The notes beneath the pieces are model-generated. The model made no database searches. It worked only from the letters and a program-made list of their open reading frames with translations, and was not told where the DNA came from. Below are positions 1 through 9,079 of a stretch of 64,000 nt of DNA, in pieces. The stretch comes from Heterocephalus glaber. Its lineage: Eukaryota; Chordata; Mammalia; Rodentia; Bathyergidae. Location: contig NW_004624734.1 in the NCBI RefSeq assembly GCF_000247695.1, positions 34,052,963-34,116,962 of the forward strand. Direction: 5' to 3'. A program made the translations under genes and the position numbers. How positions within the stretch are numbered: the first letter of the stretch is position 1; every line of letters begins with the position of its first letter.

Positions 1-210
1 GATGAATGCAACTGTATTTTACACCTAAAATGTAGGAAGAAAATGGAAACAAAGTCTTTGCAAATAGGGAAGGGTGGAGGGGGTGAAGGGAGGGTAGGGG
101 AAGGGGAAAAAATAAGAACCAAGATACTCATGTAATGGTATAAGATCCCATTGACGAATGTAACTGTGCTTTATACCTAAAATGTACCAATAAACTTAAT
201 AGGAAAACCC
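1..210 (+). mobile_element. L1 3' end (3' UTR with G-rich tract), sense
   Basis: This is the 3' UTR of an L1 retrotransposon; the body lies to the left of the window. It has the purine/G-rich tract at about 69-112, followed by a segment ending in ATACCTAAAATGTACCAATAA. The reverse complement of the same segment starts the antisense L1 copies at about 8,655 and 49,681. The ending motif occurs twice (about 21-55 and 158-195). The right boundary near 200-235 is a degraded A/C-rich stretch and I found no convincing target-site duplication. Confidence 0.8.
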
Positions 211-359
211 CCCCCAATATTCCTCCCAAAAACAAACAAAATCATCTGATTACATGTTCCACTCTCATCTTAATAATTTCTCTCCTTAGTTTCAGTTTGG
301 GGCTGGTTTGTTGCTGTTTCCCAAGTATCTTAAGATTTCACATTAGGTTATTTATTTGG

Positions 360-1320
360 GCATGTTTTGTTTTCCTAATGTGAGCATTAATTGCAATGAA
401 TTTTCCTCTTAGAACTGCTTTCAAAGTGTCACAAAGGTTTTGTTGAGTTGTATACTCCTTGCCATTAACTTCTAGAAATTTTTAAATTAATTCTTTGATT
501 TCTTCTGTGATCCATTGGTTGTTTAGGAGTAAGTTATTAATTTTCGAGGAGCTTTTGACTTTTCCAAATTTTCTTTTGTCCTTTGTTTCTAGTTTCATTG
601 CACAGTGGTGAGCTAGTATGCATGGGGTAATTTCAGTACTTTCATATTTACTTAAGCAGACCTTGTGGACTAGTATGTGATCTCCTGTTGAAAAGGTACC
701 ATGTGCTGCTGAAAAGAATGTATACTCTGGGGTAGATGGGTGGAATACTCTGTATTTATCTATTAAGTTCATATGTTCAAAGGTGTGGTTCAGGGCCAGG
801 GATTTAGCTCATTGGTTTTGCTACCTGCTGCACAAGCACAATGACCTGAGTTCAATCCCCAGTATGGAAAAAAAAAAAAAAAGGTGTGGTTCAACTCTGA
901 AATTTATTAGCTTTTTGTTTAGTTGCTCTATTTGAGAAAGTAGGGTGTTAAAATTCCCTACTATGATTGTGTTAATGTTATTTGCTCTTTTAATTTCAGC
1001 AGTATTTGTTTTATGAAGGTAGGTGCTCCAGTATTTAGTGTATATGTTTATCAATGTTATCTCTTCTTGTTGGATTGTTTCTTTAACTAGTAGGTACTGA
1101 CCTTCTTTGTCTCTTCTAATCTGTTTTAACTTGAAGCTTTCTGTGTCTGATCCACCTCTGCTTGTTTTTTGGGGTCTTGGTGCATGAAAAGTTGTTTTCC
1201 ATCCTTTAATTTTATGTCTGAGTATCTTTTTGGATCAGATGGGTTTTTTGAATGCAACTGATTGTTAGATTGTGGTTTTTGATGCAGTCTGGCAGTCTGT
1301 GTGTTTTGATTGCAGAGTTG
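360..1320 (-). pseudogene. L1 ORF2 endonuclease-domain relic, catalytically broken
   Basis: The minus-strand frames 821-1,054 and 482-772 give recognisable L1 endonuclease sequence: NTIIVGNFNTLLSQIEQ, then YTFFSAAHGTFSTGDHILVHK, then ILAHHCAMKLE. In active L1 endonucleases the first motif is GDFN and the last is SDH. Here the GDFN aspartate is asparagine and SDH has become AHH, so two metal-site or catalytic positions are lost. A SINE at 793-879 also splits the domain. This is a dead copy whose family is clear but whose activity is impossible. Confidence 0.8.
793..879 (+). mobile_element. ID-type tRNA-derived SINE (young family), nested in L1
   Basis: A pol III SINE with an A box (TTTAGCTCATTGG), a B box (GAGTTCAATCCCC) and an A tail. 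A perfect 14-bp target-site duplication, AAAGGTGTGGTTCA, flanks it at 779-792 and 880-893. It interrupts the endonuclease region of the antisense L1, so it is younger than that L1. It is one of the dominant SINE family of this window. Confidence 0.92.
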
Positions 1321-1499
1321 AGATTGTAAACATTGATAGATATTACTGAGATAGGTTGGTTATTTACTATCATTGTCTTCTTTGTCTTTTGGTATATTGT
1401 TTTACTTTTCCTGTTGTTTTTTTATCCACTAACTTCACTAGTTTCCTCCACGTTTTTAGGCATGTCCAATCCTGTGTTTCTGTTGGCAATATTTTTGAG

Positions 1500-2400
1500 T
1501 ATTTTTTTCAAGAGCTGGTTTAGCACTCACAAATCTTCTGAGCTGGTCTTTTTCATTGAAATACCTTATTTCTCCATCTATTTTGAAGGATAGCTTTGCT
1601 GACTAAGTTAATCTGGGTTGGAAGTTATTTGTTCTTAGGCTTTAAAATACTTCATTCCGAGCTCTTCTGGCCTTGAGGGTTTGTGTTGAGAAGTCTGCTG
1701 TGATTCTAATTGGTTTATGTTTATATATGATTTTTTTGTTTTTCTCTGAATGCCTTTAAAATTCTATTTTTTAGCTGTGTATCTGCAAATTTAATGAGAA
1801 TATGCCTTGGTGAACTTCTCCTTTCATCATAATTGTTTGGTGTTCTATAAACATTGCTTATTTGTATTTTCAAATCTTTTTTTGTATTTGGGGAATTTTC
1901 TTTGATAACTTCTATAAGCATGTAGGTGAATCTATCTGTGCAGTTTTCTAGCTTTTCTTTAACTCTGATTAGCCTTAATTTTTTTTGTTGTCTTCTAGTA
2001 GCTGCTGGATAGTTTTATCTTGTTCTCTTATTTTCTTTTTGGTGTCTTTGAGCTCTTCATCGTAATTCACTGTTTTTGTCCTCTGTCTTCACACTGGTCA
2101 TTTCTGGAATGTATGAATTTAATAGTTTTTTATTTCAGGTATTTCCATCTGACATCTTTTTGAAGATTCCATATCCTTGTTGAATCAGCCACTCAAGTTT
2201 TGAACTGTCTTGGTTAGCTTGTACAGTTTTTTTTAACCTATTTCCCTGAAATTCACCATGGGTATATTGAGTGTCATTGCTGTAAACTTTTGGTTTATTT
2301 CCTCTTTGAACCCATCTATTTTCTTCATCCTTTCTAAGAACTTTTCATAGATTTCTGCTATCTGGTATTTGTTTTCCTCTCCCTTTGTGGCCCCTTGATC
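1500..2400 (-). pseudogene. L1 ORF1 relic (nucleic-acid-binding protein)
   Basis: The minus-strand frame at 1,721-1,921 gives EENSPNTKK-like and SSPRHILIKFADTQLKNRIL-like sequence. This matches the RNA-recognition part of L1 ORF1p and aligns by eye with the better ORF1 copy at 12,949-13,440. The sequence further left (about 1,500-1,720) corresponds to the C-terminal domain, and that at 2,000-2,400 to the coiled coil. Stops and frameshifts break the frame throughout. Confidence 0.65.
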
Positions 2401-2471
2401 TGACTCAGGGGAAATGGGGGAGGGGGATTTGAAAATCTATTTCCTTGTGTCCCCATTCTACTTGTGTGTAT

Positions 2472-2498
2472 ATGTATATATATATATATATATAATTT
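2472..2498. repeat. (TA)n microsatellite
   Basis: A short alternating TA run inside the L1 5' region. It has no gene context and is likely length-variable. Confidence 0.9.
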
Positions 2499-3060
2499 TT
2501 TTTAATAATGAGTCCCCCTCTTTTTTCTCCTCCCTTGTTTTTTCTTTTGGGGGAGGTTACTGTCAACTGGGGACTAGAGAAGTGAGGCAAGTATGTGGTT
2601 ATGTGGAGCTTTTTAGTAGGAAGTTGTGTCCCTGAGTTATTTTTAGCTTTGTATGTCCAGTTCTAGTATTTGCTACTTATTTTAAGAAATTTTGTCTCTG
2701 TCCCTATGTTTTGTCCAAGAATTGCTTCACTTTATAACAGCATCCACCTTTTCAACCTTACAACATTTCTAAATGATAGTCTTTGTAGTTACCCTTCCCC
2801 TTGTTTGTCTATTCTCTTGATGAGAGAACTTAAGACAACTATTAAAAAAGAGCCAATGAAAGCACCATTCTATAAGTATAACAACCTAATATATACATGA
2901 AGCCATAAAAGTAATTCCTGCGTTACTACACAACTCAAGAAACACAAAAACTTAAACTTAAATCGATGTCCACTGGGAACATCGATTAGGTATTTCAGTG
3001 AGCCACTGCATATGTGATTCCCAAGTCACTTTTTTGCCAGAGAGTCTGAGTGATTACTAC

Positions 3061-3141
3061 TTTTTTTTTGGTACCGGAGATCGAACTCAGGATCTTGCAT
3101 TTTCTAGGCAGGTGTAGTGCCACTGAGCTAAATTCCCGGCC
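3061..3141 (-). mobile_element. ID-type SINE, antisense, nested in old L1
   Basis: T-run followed by GGTACCGGAGATCGAACTCA and ending AATTCCCGGCCC, the reverse complement of the window's young SINE family. The target-site duplication CTGAGTGATTACT is present on both sides (about 3,046-3,058 and 3,142-3,154). Its clear duplication shows insertion after the host L1 decayed. Confidence 0.9.
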
Positions 3142-5099
3142 CTGAGTGATTACTCCTATGGTCACTTCGCTGCAAAACTGGGGTCAACTTAGATTCAAGA
3201 TCTCTTTCTTCCAGGTTGCAGACATTCTTGCAAGGTCTGATTGAGCCTGTGATACTGGGTTAAGAACCCTTGCTGTCTCTCTCCCTGGGTGTAAAGGTGG
3301 GTTTACGGCAGATAAGTTCACTGGCACTGAACTGTCCTTGGAGTCAGGATTACTTCTATGAAATCAATCCAACTACAGCATTAACAGGCTAATCTGTTGC
3401 AATGGAATCTACTAGGGCTAGTTGAGAAATTACATTTCATAAGACCCTGTTTTGGGTTTCCCTTTGGTATAGAGAAGAAATCCACAGCTATAGTATAAGC
3501 ATTATAACAACCCAAGCTTTAACCCACTGTTAATGTGCACCAAATGCATTGGTTGTGTTTCCTCTACTGCTAAAACATACAACAGTAGTTTTATATAATC
3601 AACCATCTGAAGCCCAGGGGTTTGTGTAATGCCAAAGGAAGAGAAAGGGACGAGAACTAAAAAGAAAAAACAAAAAGAAAAAAAATTTTTTTTCTAAGCC
3701 CTCTGCTCTGTGGTATGGGAAGGGGGATACAGGAGAGAGATAAAGGTCCTATTGATGTTAAGAATATATTATTACATATTTTGAAAGGGATAACAGGGAA
3801 GACTATGTACAAAACTAGTAGTGAGAAATAGGGACAGGGAAAGGTTCTGTGCATGATGTAAATATTAGACAAAAAGTTTAAGAGAGTCAATTGAAAAGGT
3901 GGAGAGTGGAAAAAAAGTAAAATTAAGAATGAGAAAAACACAAGGGAAAGAGGTCAGGCAATGAGATATGGGTAAAAGTAGGAGGGGGTATAAATGAACA
4001 GGGGAGAGTTTCCTTACCCTCTAAAAACAAACCAAACCAAACCACCAAAACAGACAAGTAAGCACAGGCAAAGCACAGATTCATAGACATGCTCTTAAAA
4101 GCGAATGGTACAAAATAATGGGATAAAAGTGTGGGGAATAATATATAGGAGAAAAATGAGAAATAAAAAAATTTAAAAGTACAATGAGAATAAAAAATGA
4201 GAGAATAATAGTCAGGTAAAGAATAGTTAAAAAAAAAAAAAGAAAAAAGTTCAATTGTTTTGGATTCATGATTCCTTTCCTCAGATTCATGTTAAGGTGC
4301 AGAATTCCAGGCAGTGCATATCTTTGTTCAGACAAGGGCAATCTGCACCCAGAATAGTGTTAGGTCTACAGGTCTGTTAATGATGGAAACAAGTCTCGGC
4401 TGCAGCTACCACCACTGGAGCAGGGTCTGGGTGGTCCCAGCCCCTGCCTCTCAGTAGAATTTTCCCCAGTCTGCTCTCCAACTGCTGGCAGTCTGTCTGC
4501 CTTGACTGGACTGTCCTTCTCTCCTTCCACTCTGGGAAACTGGCAATGGAGCGACTTGCAACTGTTCTAGAATGAAGTTCCAGCCCTGAGTTCTTTCCTA
4601 AATAAAATGGTGACACACACACACCCCCTTCTTTCTGCTCTGCTGGACTGTGTCCTCGGGTGTTGCTCCACTGTCACTTACCAACTGTTGACGCTTGGGG
4701 ATTACTGAGGAAACAGTGGCCCGTGTTCTCACTGCTGCCTCCAACTGCATAAGAGTTTCCTGGTCCATGTCAGATCTCCCTTTCTCCGTGAATGGAAAAG
4801 TTGTTTATTTCACTTGTCTCCCTGCTGGTGGCTGCATAGCAGCTCTCCATGCTTGTAGGCAGCCTCTGGTTCTCCTTGATGCGTTATTTCTTATGTATCA
4901 CTTAATCCTATTTTCTTCTCCAATGTCAGTTCCCTTGTAATTTTCATGTGCCCTCCACTTATTTCAGTTCCTCTCTGAGCTGTTTTCCAGACTCTAGGCA
5001 CTTTATCCTGGAGAAGCTGAGTTGCTGGCGGGCATTCACTGCTTTGCCATTTTTTTTTTCCTACTGCCCAGTTTTAAAGTTAGGTTATTTCTTCTTTTG

Positions 5100-5285
5100 C
5101 TGTTGAGACGTTAGAGTTATTTTATTTTTAATTGAGAAATAAAATTATACTTATGGTGCGCAATATGTTTTTTCAAAATTTTCATATATTGTATAATGAC
5201 TACGTTGAATTAATTAACATACTTTGATATTCATGGGTTAATTAGCACACAGATAATCTGCCTATGTGATAAAATAACTGAAAGG
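5100..5285 (-). mobile_element. Ancient L1 3' end, antisense (L1MA/MB-like)
   Basis: The stretch running from TTGAGAAATAAAATTATAC to TAATTAACATAC is the reverse complement of the conserved 3' terminus of ancient mammalian L1s. Only the last ~180 bp is visible. The subfamily is uncertain. Confidence 0.6.
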
Positions 5286-5930
5286 AATGTCTCAAAGTAT
5301 TGTAGACAGCTAAGCTAATTAGAAAATATAATAAGGCAGCTAGGCAAGGCCTGGCAGACAGCACAGAAGACAACTGAGGCACATTTACTAAAAGGTTAGG
5401 ATTGAAAAACAAAGAACTACTATACCCACATACTTTCCCTAGGGATGAACAGCAGTGACTGATATTCTAAATAGGTATCAATCACTGTGGGTAGGGACCA
5501 AACCTCCCTAGCCCATTCCTTCCCAGAAATTCTTGCTCAGCCCACATAAGCTTGCTAGGTGACTTGCTTCTCCACTGGATCCCCATTTAATCAATATTGC
5601 CTAAGTGACAAAAGTTGTTGTAATCTTGTTGGTTGATCATAGTTTCATCCTACTTTGTGATTTCCCACTGATCAATATTACTTAAGAGACTATACTTGGA
5701 ATCTTATTAGTTGACTGCAGTTTTGTCCTACCTTACACCTGCCTCATGCAGTGGCTTTGCTCAATAAAACACTTTTGAGAAGTGGGATGGGCAGAAAACC
5801 CACTTTCCTGTCTCCCTTCTGTCTCTCTTAGACAGAAGCTATTTTTCTCTCAATAAATTCTTCCTACTCTTAATCTCTGTTGTTCCTGGAATTCATTCAG
5901 GTTGAGAGTTGTAATATTTCCTTTACATTA
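5286..5930 (+). mobile_element. Retroviral-type solo LTR relic (ERV1-like)
   Basis: A GC-richer block with LTR features: a U3-like part, AATAAA signals near 5,763 and 5,853 in pyrimidine-rich context, and a terminal segment TCTCTGTTGTTCCTGGAATTC resembling gamma-type LTR R/U5 ends. An imperfect tandem duplication of about 81 bp starts at 5,590 and 5,671. No gag, pol or env sequence adjoins, so it is most likely a solo LTR. Family and exact ends are inferred, not searched. Confidence 0.55.
5590..5745. repeat. Imperfect ~81-bp tandem duplication inside LTR
   Basis: ATCAATATTGCCTAAG at 5,590 recurs as ATCAATATTACTTAAG at 5,671. Similar sequence follows each (GTAATCTTGTTGGTTGATCA versus GGAATCTTATTAGTTGACTG). 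Tandem duplications in U3 often carry enhancers in retroviral LTRs; that role here is inference. Confidence 0.7.
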
Positions 5931-5946
5931 TTTGGATTATTTGGAG

Positions 5947-5980
5947 GATATAGGGCATATTATATCATATGCCCTATATC
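5947..5980. repeat. Perfect 14-bp inverted repeat with 6-nt loop
   Basis: GATATAGGGCATAT at 5,947-5,960 is followed by TATATC and then ATATGCCCTATATC at 5,967-5,980, an exact reverse complement. It lies just outside the LTR-like block. There is no T-run after it and no gene nearby, so it is not a terminator in any recognised sense. Confidence 0.9.
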
Positions 5981-6046
5981 AAAAGGAGGAGTGTTGTAAT
6001 TTGCTGGCACATCAGCAGATAATGCAGTTTGTATATGTGCATATGC

Positions 6047-6090
6047 TTTCAACAAAAATTTACTGAGCACCTGTTACGTACCAAGAGGCT
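6047..6090 (-). mobile_element. L2 3'-end fragment, antisense
   Basis: CAACAAAAATTTACTGAGCA followed by CCTGTTACGTACCA matches the reverse complement of the conserved L2 3' terminus. Very short and low information. Confidence 0.4.
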
Positions 6091-6325
6091 TCTTCCTATT
6101 CATGACCCACCCCAAATCACAAAGTATGGATAGTCAGCTACTTCACCAACAGAGAAGACTTAACTTGTTCTCATAAATATGGGAAAAAGTTTTCTTTCTT
6201 CTCTCAAGAATAAAATGAACAAAACAGAAAACAGCTACTCTTTTTAAGGAAAAACAATGACTAAATAGGATGTTTAACATACCCAGTTCTGTTGTACCCC
6301 TCATTAAATACAAGATGATTATATT

Positions 6326-6411
6326 GTGGGACTGGGGATGTGGCTTAGTGGTAGACCACTTGCCTAGTGCATATAAGGCCCTGGCTTCCATCCCTGGAAC
6401 TGCAAGAAAGA
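6326..6411 (+). mobile_element. Older ID SINE (classic GGATGTGGCTTAG type)
   Basis: The sequence from GGGACTGGGGATGTGGCTTAG to CATCCCTGGAACTGC is the classic rodent ID element, distinct from the dominant GGATTTAGC family of this window. A poor A tail and several mismatches indicate greater age. Confidence 0.85.
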
Positions 6412-6419
6412 AAAAAAGA

Positions 6420-7440
6420 TTCTATTTAACTAAGGAGTTTAGCTAAATAAGTTTGACAACTATTGATTCAGCACTCTCATTTTCATATCAAAAGCTGCCC
6501 CAAAATGCTCTCAGGATAGTCCCTGGGAAATACACTGAACAAAAGTAGCAGCCAGAGCTCCAGGCCAAGAGTGCACAAGGCACAAACATAGAGTTCACAG
6601 GCTCTGATGCAGGCCTCCCACGGTGGGGAGGCAGATGGGGGAAGTCCATTTTTAGAAGGAATACATTTCCAAAAAATCTGGTAAGGAAATAATTGTTTGT
6701 TTCCATTTTTAAAAGAAACGTAATGTCAAGTGTTTTTGAAGTTGATGCCAGTGACTTATAAGGAGCTTCAAAATGAAAGCTTCAGAAAATTTATGAATAA
6801 TTATGTCTGACTTATTTATAAGCTATAATAATCTCAAGGCCTTTTTACTGTCTTGGGCCATTAGAAAAATTCAATCAGCAGGAAAAAGGATCAAAAAACT
6901 TTCCTCTCATACCCCAACCTTCTTCTTGAGTCTCAATCTAGCATAGAAGTCTGAGCAAAGAGAAAATAAATTTTGAGTGAAAAAAAGCATGGTTCTTTGC
7001 CTCTTGAAGGTGAGAATTATAGCCTGGCAGTTAGTGATCCACAAAATCTATTTAGGCAGAAGTAGGAAAGAAAAGAACAAGAAATCTTTAAAAAGGTATA
7101 TAGGTTATACCGAAAAGAAAGTTTAGATATTGAACACAGAAAATAGTTTCCTAAAGAGCTATTTCATGGTCACAAATATATTCTGATAGCTAACTTATAA
7201 ATGAATACAAATGGTAAGAAATAGAATCTATGAGGGCATTAACTTAATTAAACTAATCCATGATGAAAAACCAAAACAAAGCAAAACAAAACTCTGAAAA
7301 CACATGTCCTGTTGAAAAAAATTATAAAGTTTGAGGGAATATTTAATTTACAATGGTAAAATTACTTGGTGATGTATGATAGTTTCTGATAATTTCAGGT
7401 TGGCTAATTTGGCAAAAAGACTCTACAAAGTGTCTTAAAA
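6420..7440. other. Unassigned AT-rich sequence
   Basis: I see no coding signature, SINE or LINE match. The open frame at 6,488-6,706 (minus) has no recognisable motif and is treated as chance. Confidence 0.5.
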
Positions 7441-7450
7441 TATGAGATCT

Positions 7451-7612
7451 TGCCAGGCATGGTAGTGCATGTCTACAATCCTAGCACTTGGGAAGCTGAG
7501 GTAGGAGGATCGCTGCAAGTTTGAGGCCAACCTGCACTTCAGTGAGTTCAAGGCCAGCCTGAAGTACATATCGAGACCCTGCCTCAAAACAAAACAAAAC
7601 AAAACAAAATCA
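7451..7612 (+). mobile_element. B1 SINE (7SL-derived), sense
   Basis: Starts GCCAGGCATGGTAGTGCA, contains TAGCACTTGGGAAGCTGAGG and AGGCCAGCCTGAAGTACAT, and ends in an (AAAAC)n tail. The two GGCCARCCTG blocks are about 29 bp apart, the internal duplication typical of B1. This is strong evidence of a rodent genome. Confidence 0.95.
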
Positions 7613-8467
7613 ACAAACCAAGGAATCAACAAACAAACATGAAATCTTTCTGTGGGATTCAGGGTGAAGGTGGAGGAGAAGGAATCTTGACATTCTCTAC
7701 ACAAATAGATGCCTAAACTCAAGTGACAGGCTGAATAATTATGACATTTAAATAGGCAGGATTTCTGCAATGAATTTGATTTTTTGAAGTAGATTTACAG
7801 AATTAATGCTACAGAATTAAAGTAGCCATAGATTAATGCTGGCATTTTCTCTAACAAGCCTAGGTTTCCATAACTAAAATTTAACTGGGTTCGTTTATAT
7901 TTTTTGGCTCAGTCCAGAGATAGTGTCAACAATATTTCAGTTCAGAATCTTTTTAGGGAAAATACTCAAAATATTATAGAGCTTTTGTCTTCCATGCAAC
8001 ATTTATAATCACTAAAAAGACTATATAAGAACTTGATACAAAAAAATATGAGTTCACTGAAGATTGCCATCACTGAAGACATGGTTAAATATTAATAGTA
8101 ATAACTATGATGTGGAAGGCTTTCAAAGGTGCACATAAAGTACAAATGTAATCCTTTTTATGGTGCAGGGTTAACAAGAAGCTTTCTTATGTAGAAGGAA
8201 ATGTTTTATTTTGGCACGATCATCTTCAAATACAGCTGTTTATACAAATGAAATGATTTTTTGCACTTCAAATGCATAATATATAACCTACTGATTTTTA
8301 ATGTACAGTGTTTCATCTTGATTTGAAAATACATTTTCAAAATTAAAAGTAAATGAAGAAAAACGATATTTGCAGATGATAGAAGAGAATATAGTAGAAG
8401 CAAAATATTCATGAGAGTATTCACTGATTAAATCAAAACCTGAGGAGCGATAATCAAAACAATCAAG
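7613..8467. other. Unassigned AT-rich sequence
   Basis: No repeat or coding signature recognised. The minus-strand frame at 7,435-7,770 runs into the B1 and is not a gene. Confidence 0.45.
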
Positions 8468-8650
8468 TGTTATAGTTTGGATCTAAAATGTCCCCCGAAA
8501 GCCTGATGTGTTTGGAAGGTGATTAGATCATGGGAGCATGCTACTCACCACGGATTCATCCACTGATGAACTTAGTAGCTAACTGTACTCTTAAAGAGTT
8601 GGAGCCAGGATGCAGGTGGGTCATTTGGGATGTGACCTGAAATCCTGTTG
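8468..8650 (+). mobile_element. MaLR-type LTR, 5' half (split by L1)
   Basis: Begins TGTTATAGTTTGGATCTAAA and continues with AATGTCCCCCGAAAGCC and GTGATTAGATCATGGG, the typical start of MLT1/MST-like ERVL-MaLR LTRs. The sequence breaks off at the L1 3' end and resumes at about 14,672. Confidence 0.8.
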
Positions 8651-8935
8651 CTGTTGTTTTTTATTCATTAATTTTATTGGTACATTTTAGGTATACAATG
8701 TGATGACAGTCATCACTGGGAATTTGTACCTTTACATGGTATATCTTGGTTCTTTTTCTTTCCCCCATTCCCCTGCGCTCCCTTCAACCCCTCCTCCCCT
8801 CCCTATCTGCAAAGACTTTCTTTCCTTTTATTCCTTTTCTTATATTTATTCCCTTCTCTGCTTTCCCCTACCCCTCCTACTTTCCCTTCCCCTTTGGACC
8901 TTTTCTTCCTATTTCACATTATCTATTACACATTT

Positions 8936-9018
8936 TTTTTTTGGTACCGGGGATTGAATCTGGGTCCTTGTGCTTGCGCAGCAGGTGGTGAAACCACTGA
9001 GCTAAAGCCCCGGCCCCA
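8936..9018 (-). mobile_element. ID-type SINE, antisense, nested in L1 3' end
   Basis: The TTGGTACCGGGGATTGAATC ... CCCCGGCCCC block is flanked by the 15-bp duplication ATCTATTACACATTT (8,921-8,935 and 9,019-9,033). This is an endonuclease-type insertion into L1 3' UTR sequence. Confidence 0.95.
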
Positions 9019-9079
9019 ATCTATTACACATTTTGATCCTTATTTACACTTTCAGTTTCTTACACTAGAGAAACTATTT

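Larger units (their letters stand above)
236..5060 (-). mobile_element. Old antisense L1 relic (endonuclease part of ORF2, ORF1, long 5' region)
   Basis: Read on the minus strand, 1,310 down to about 240 encodes the ORF2 endonuclease domain. About 2,400 down to 1,500 is ORF1-like. About 5,060 down to 2,600 is probably the 5' region, ending at an L1-start-like ATGGCAAAG near 5,040-5,050. The reverse transcriptase and 3' UTR are missing on the left, where a sense L1 3' end abuts; the simplest reading is that the younger L1 inserted here and the rest lies outside the window. Two ID-type SINEs are nested (793-879 and 3,061-3,141). The 5' portion (2,600-5,060) is the least certain part. Confidence 0.65.

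Noticed and set aside
4377..4940. GC-richer frames at 4,377-4,622 (minus) and 4,695-4,940 (plus) as possible exons
   Set aside because: They fall in the presumed 5' region of the antisense L1 and show no domain or splice context; treated as L1 sequence with moderate certainty.
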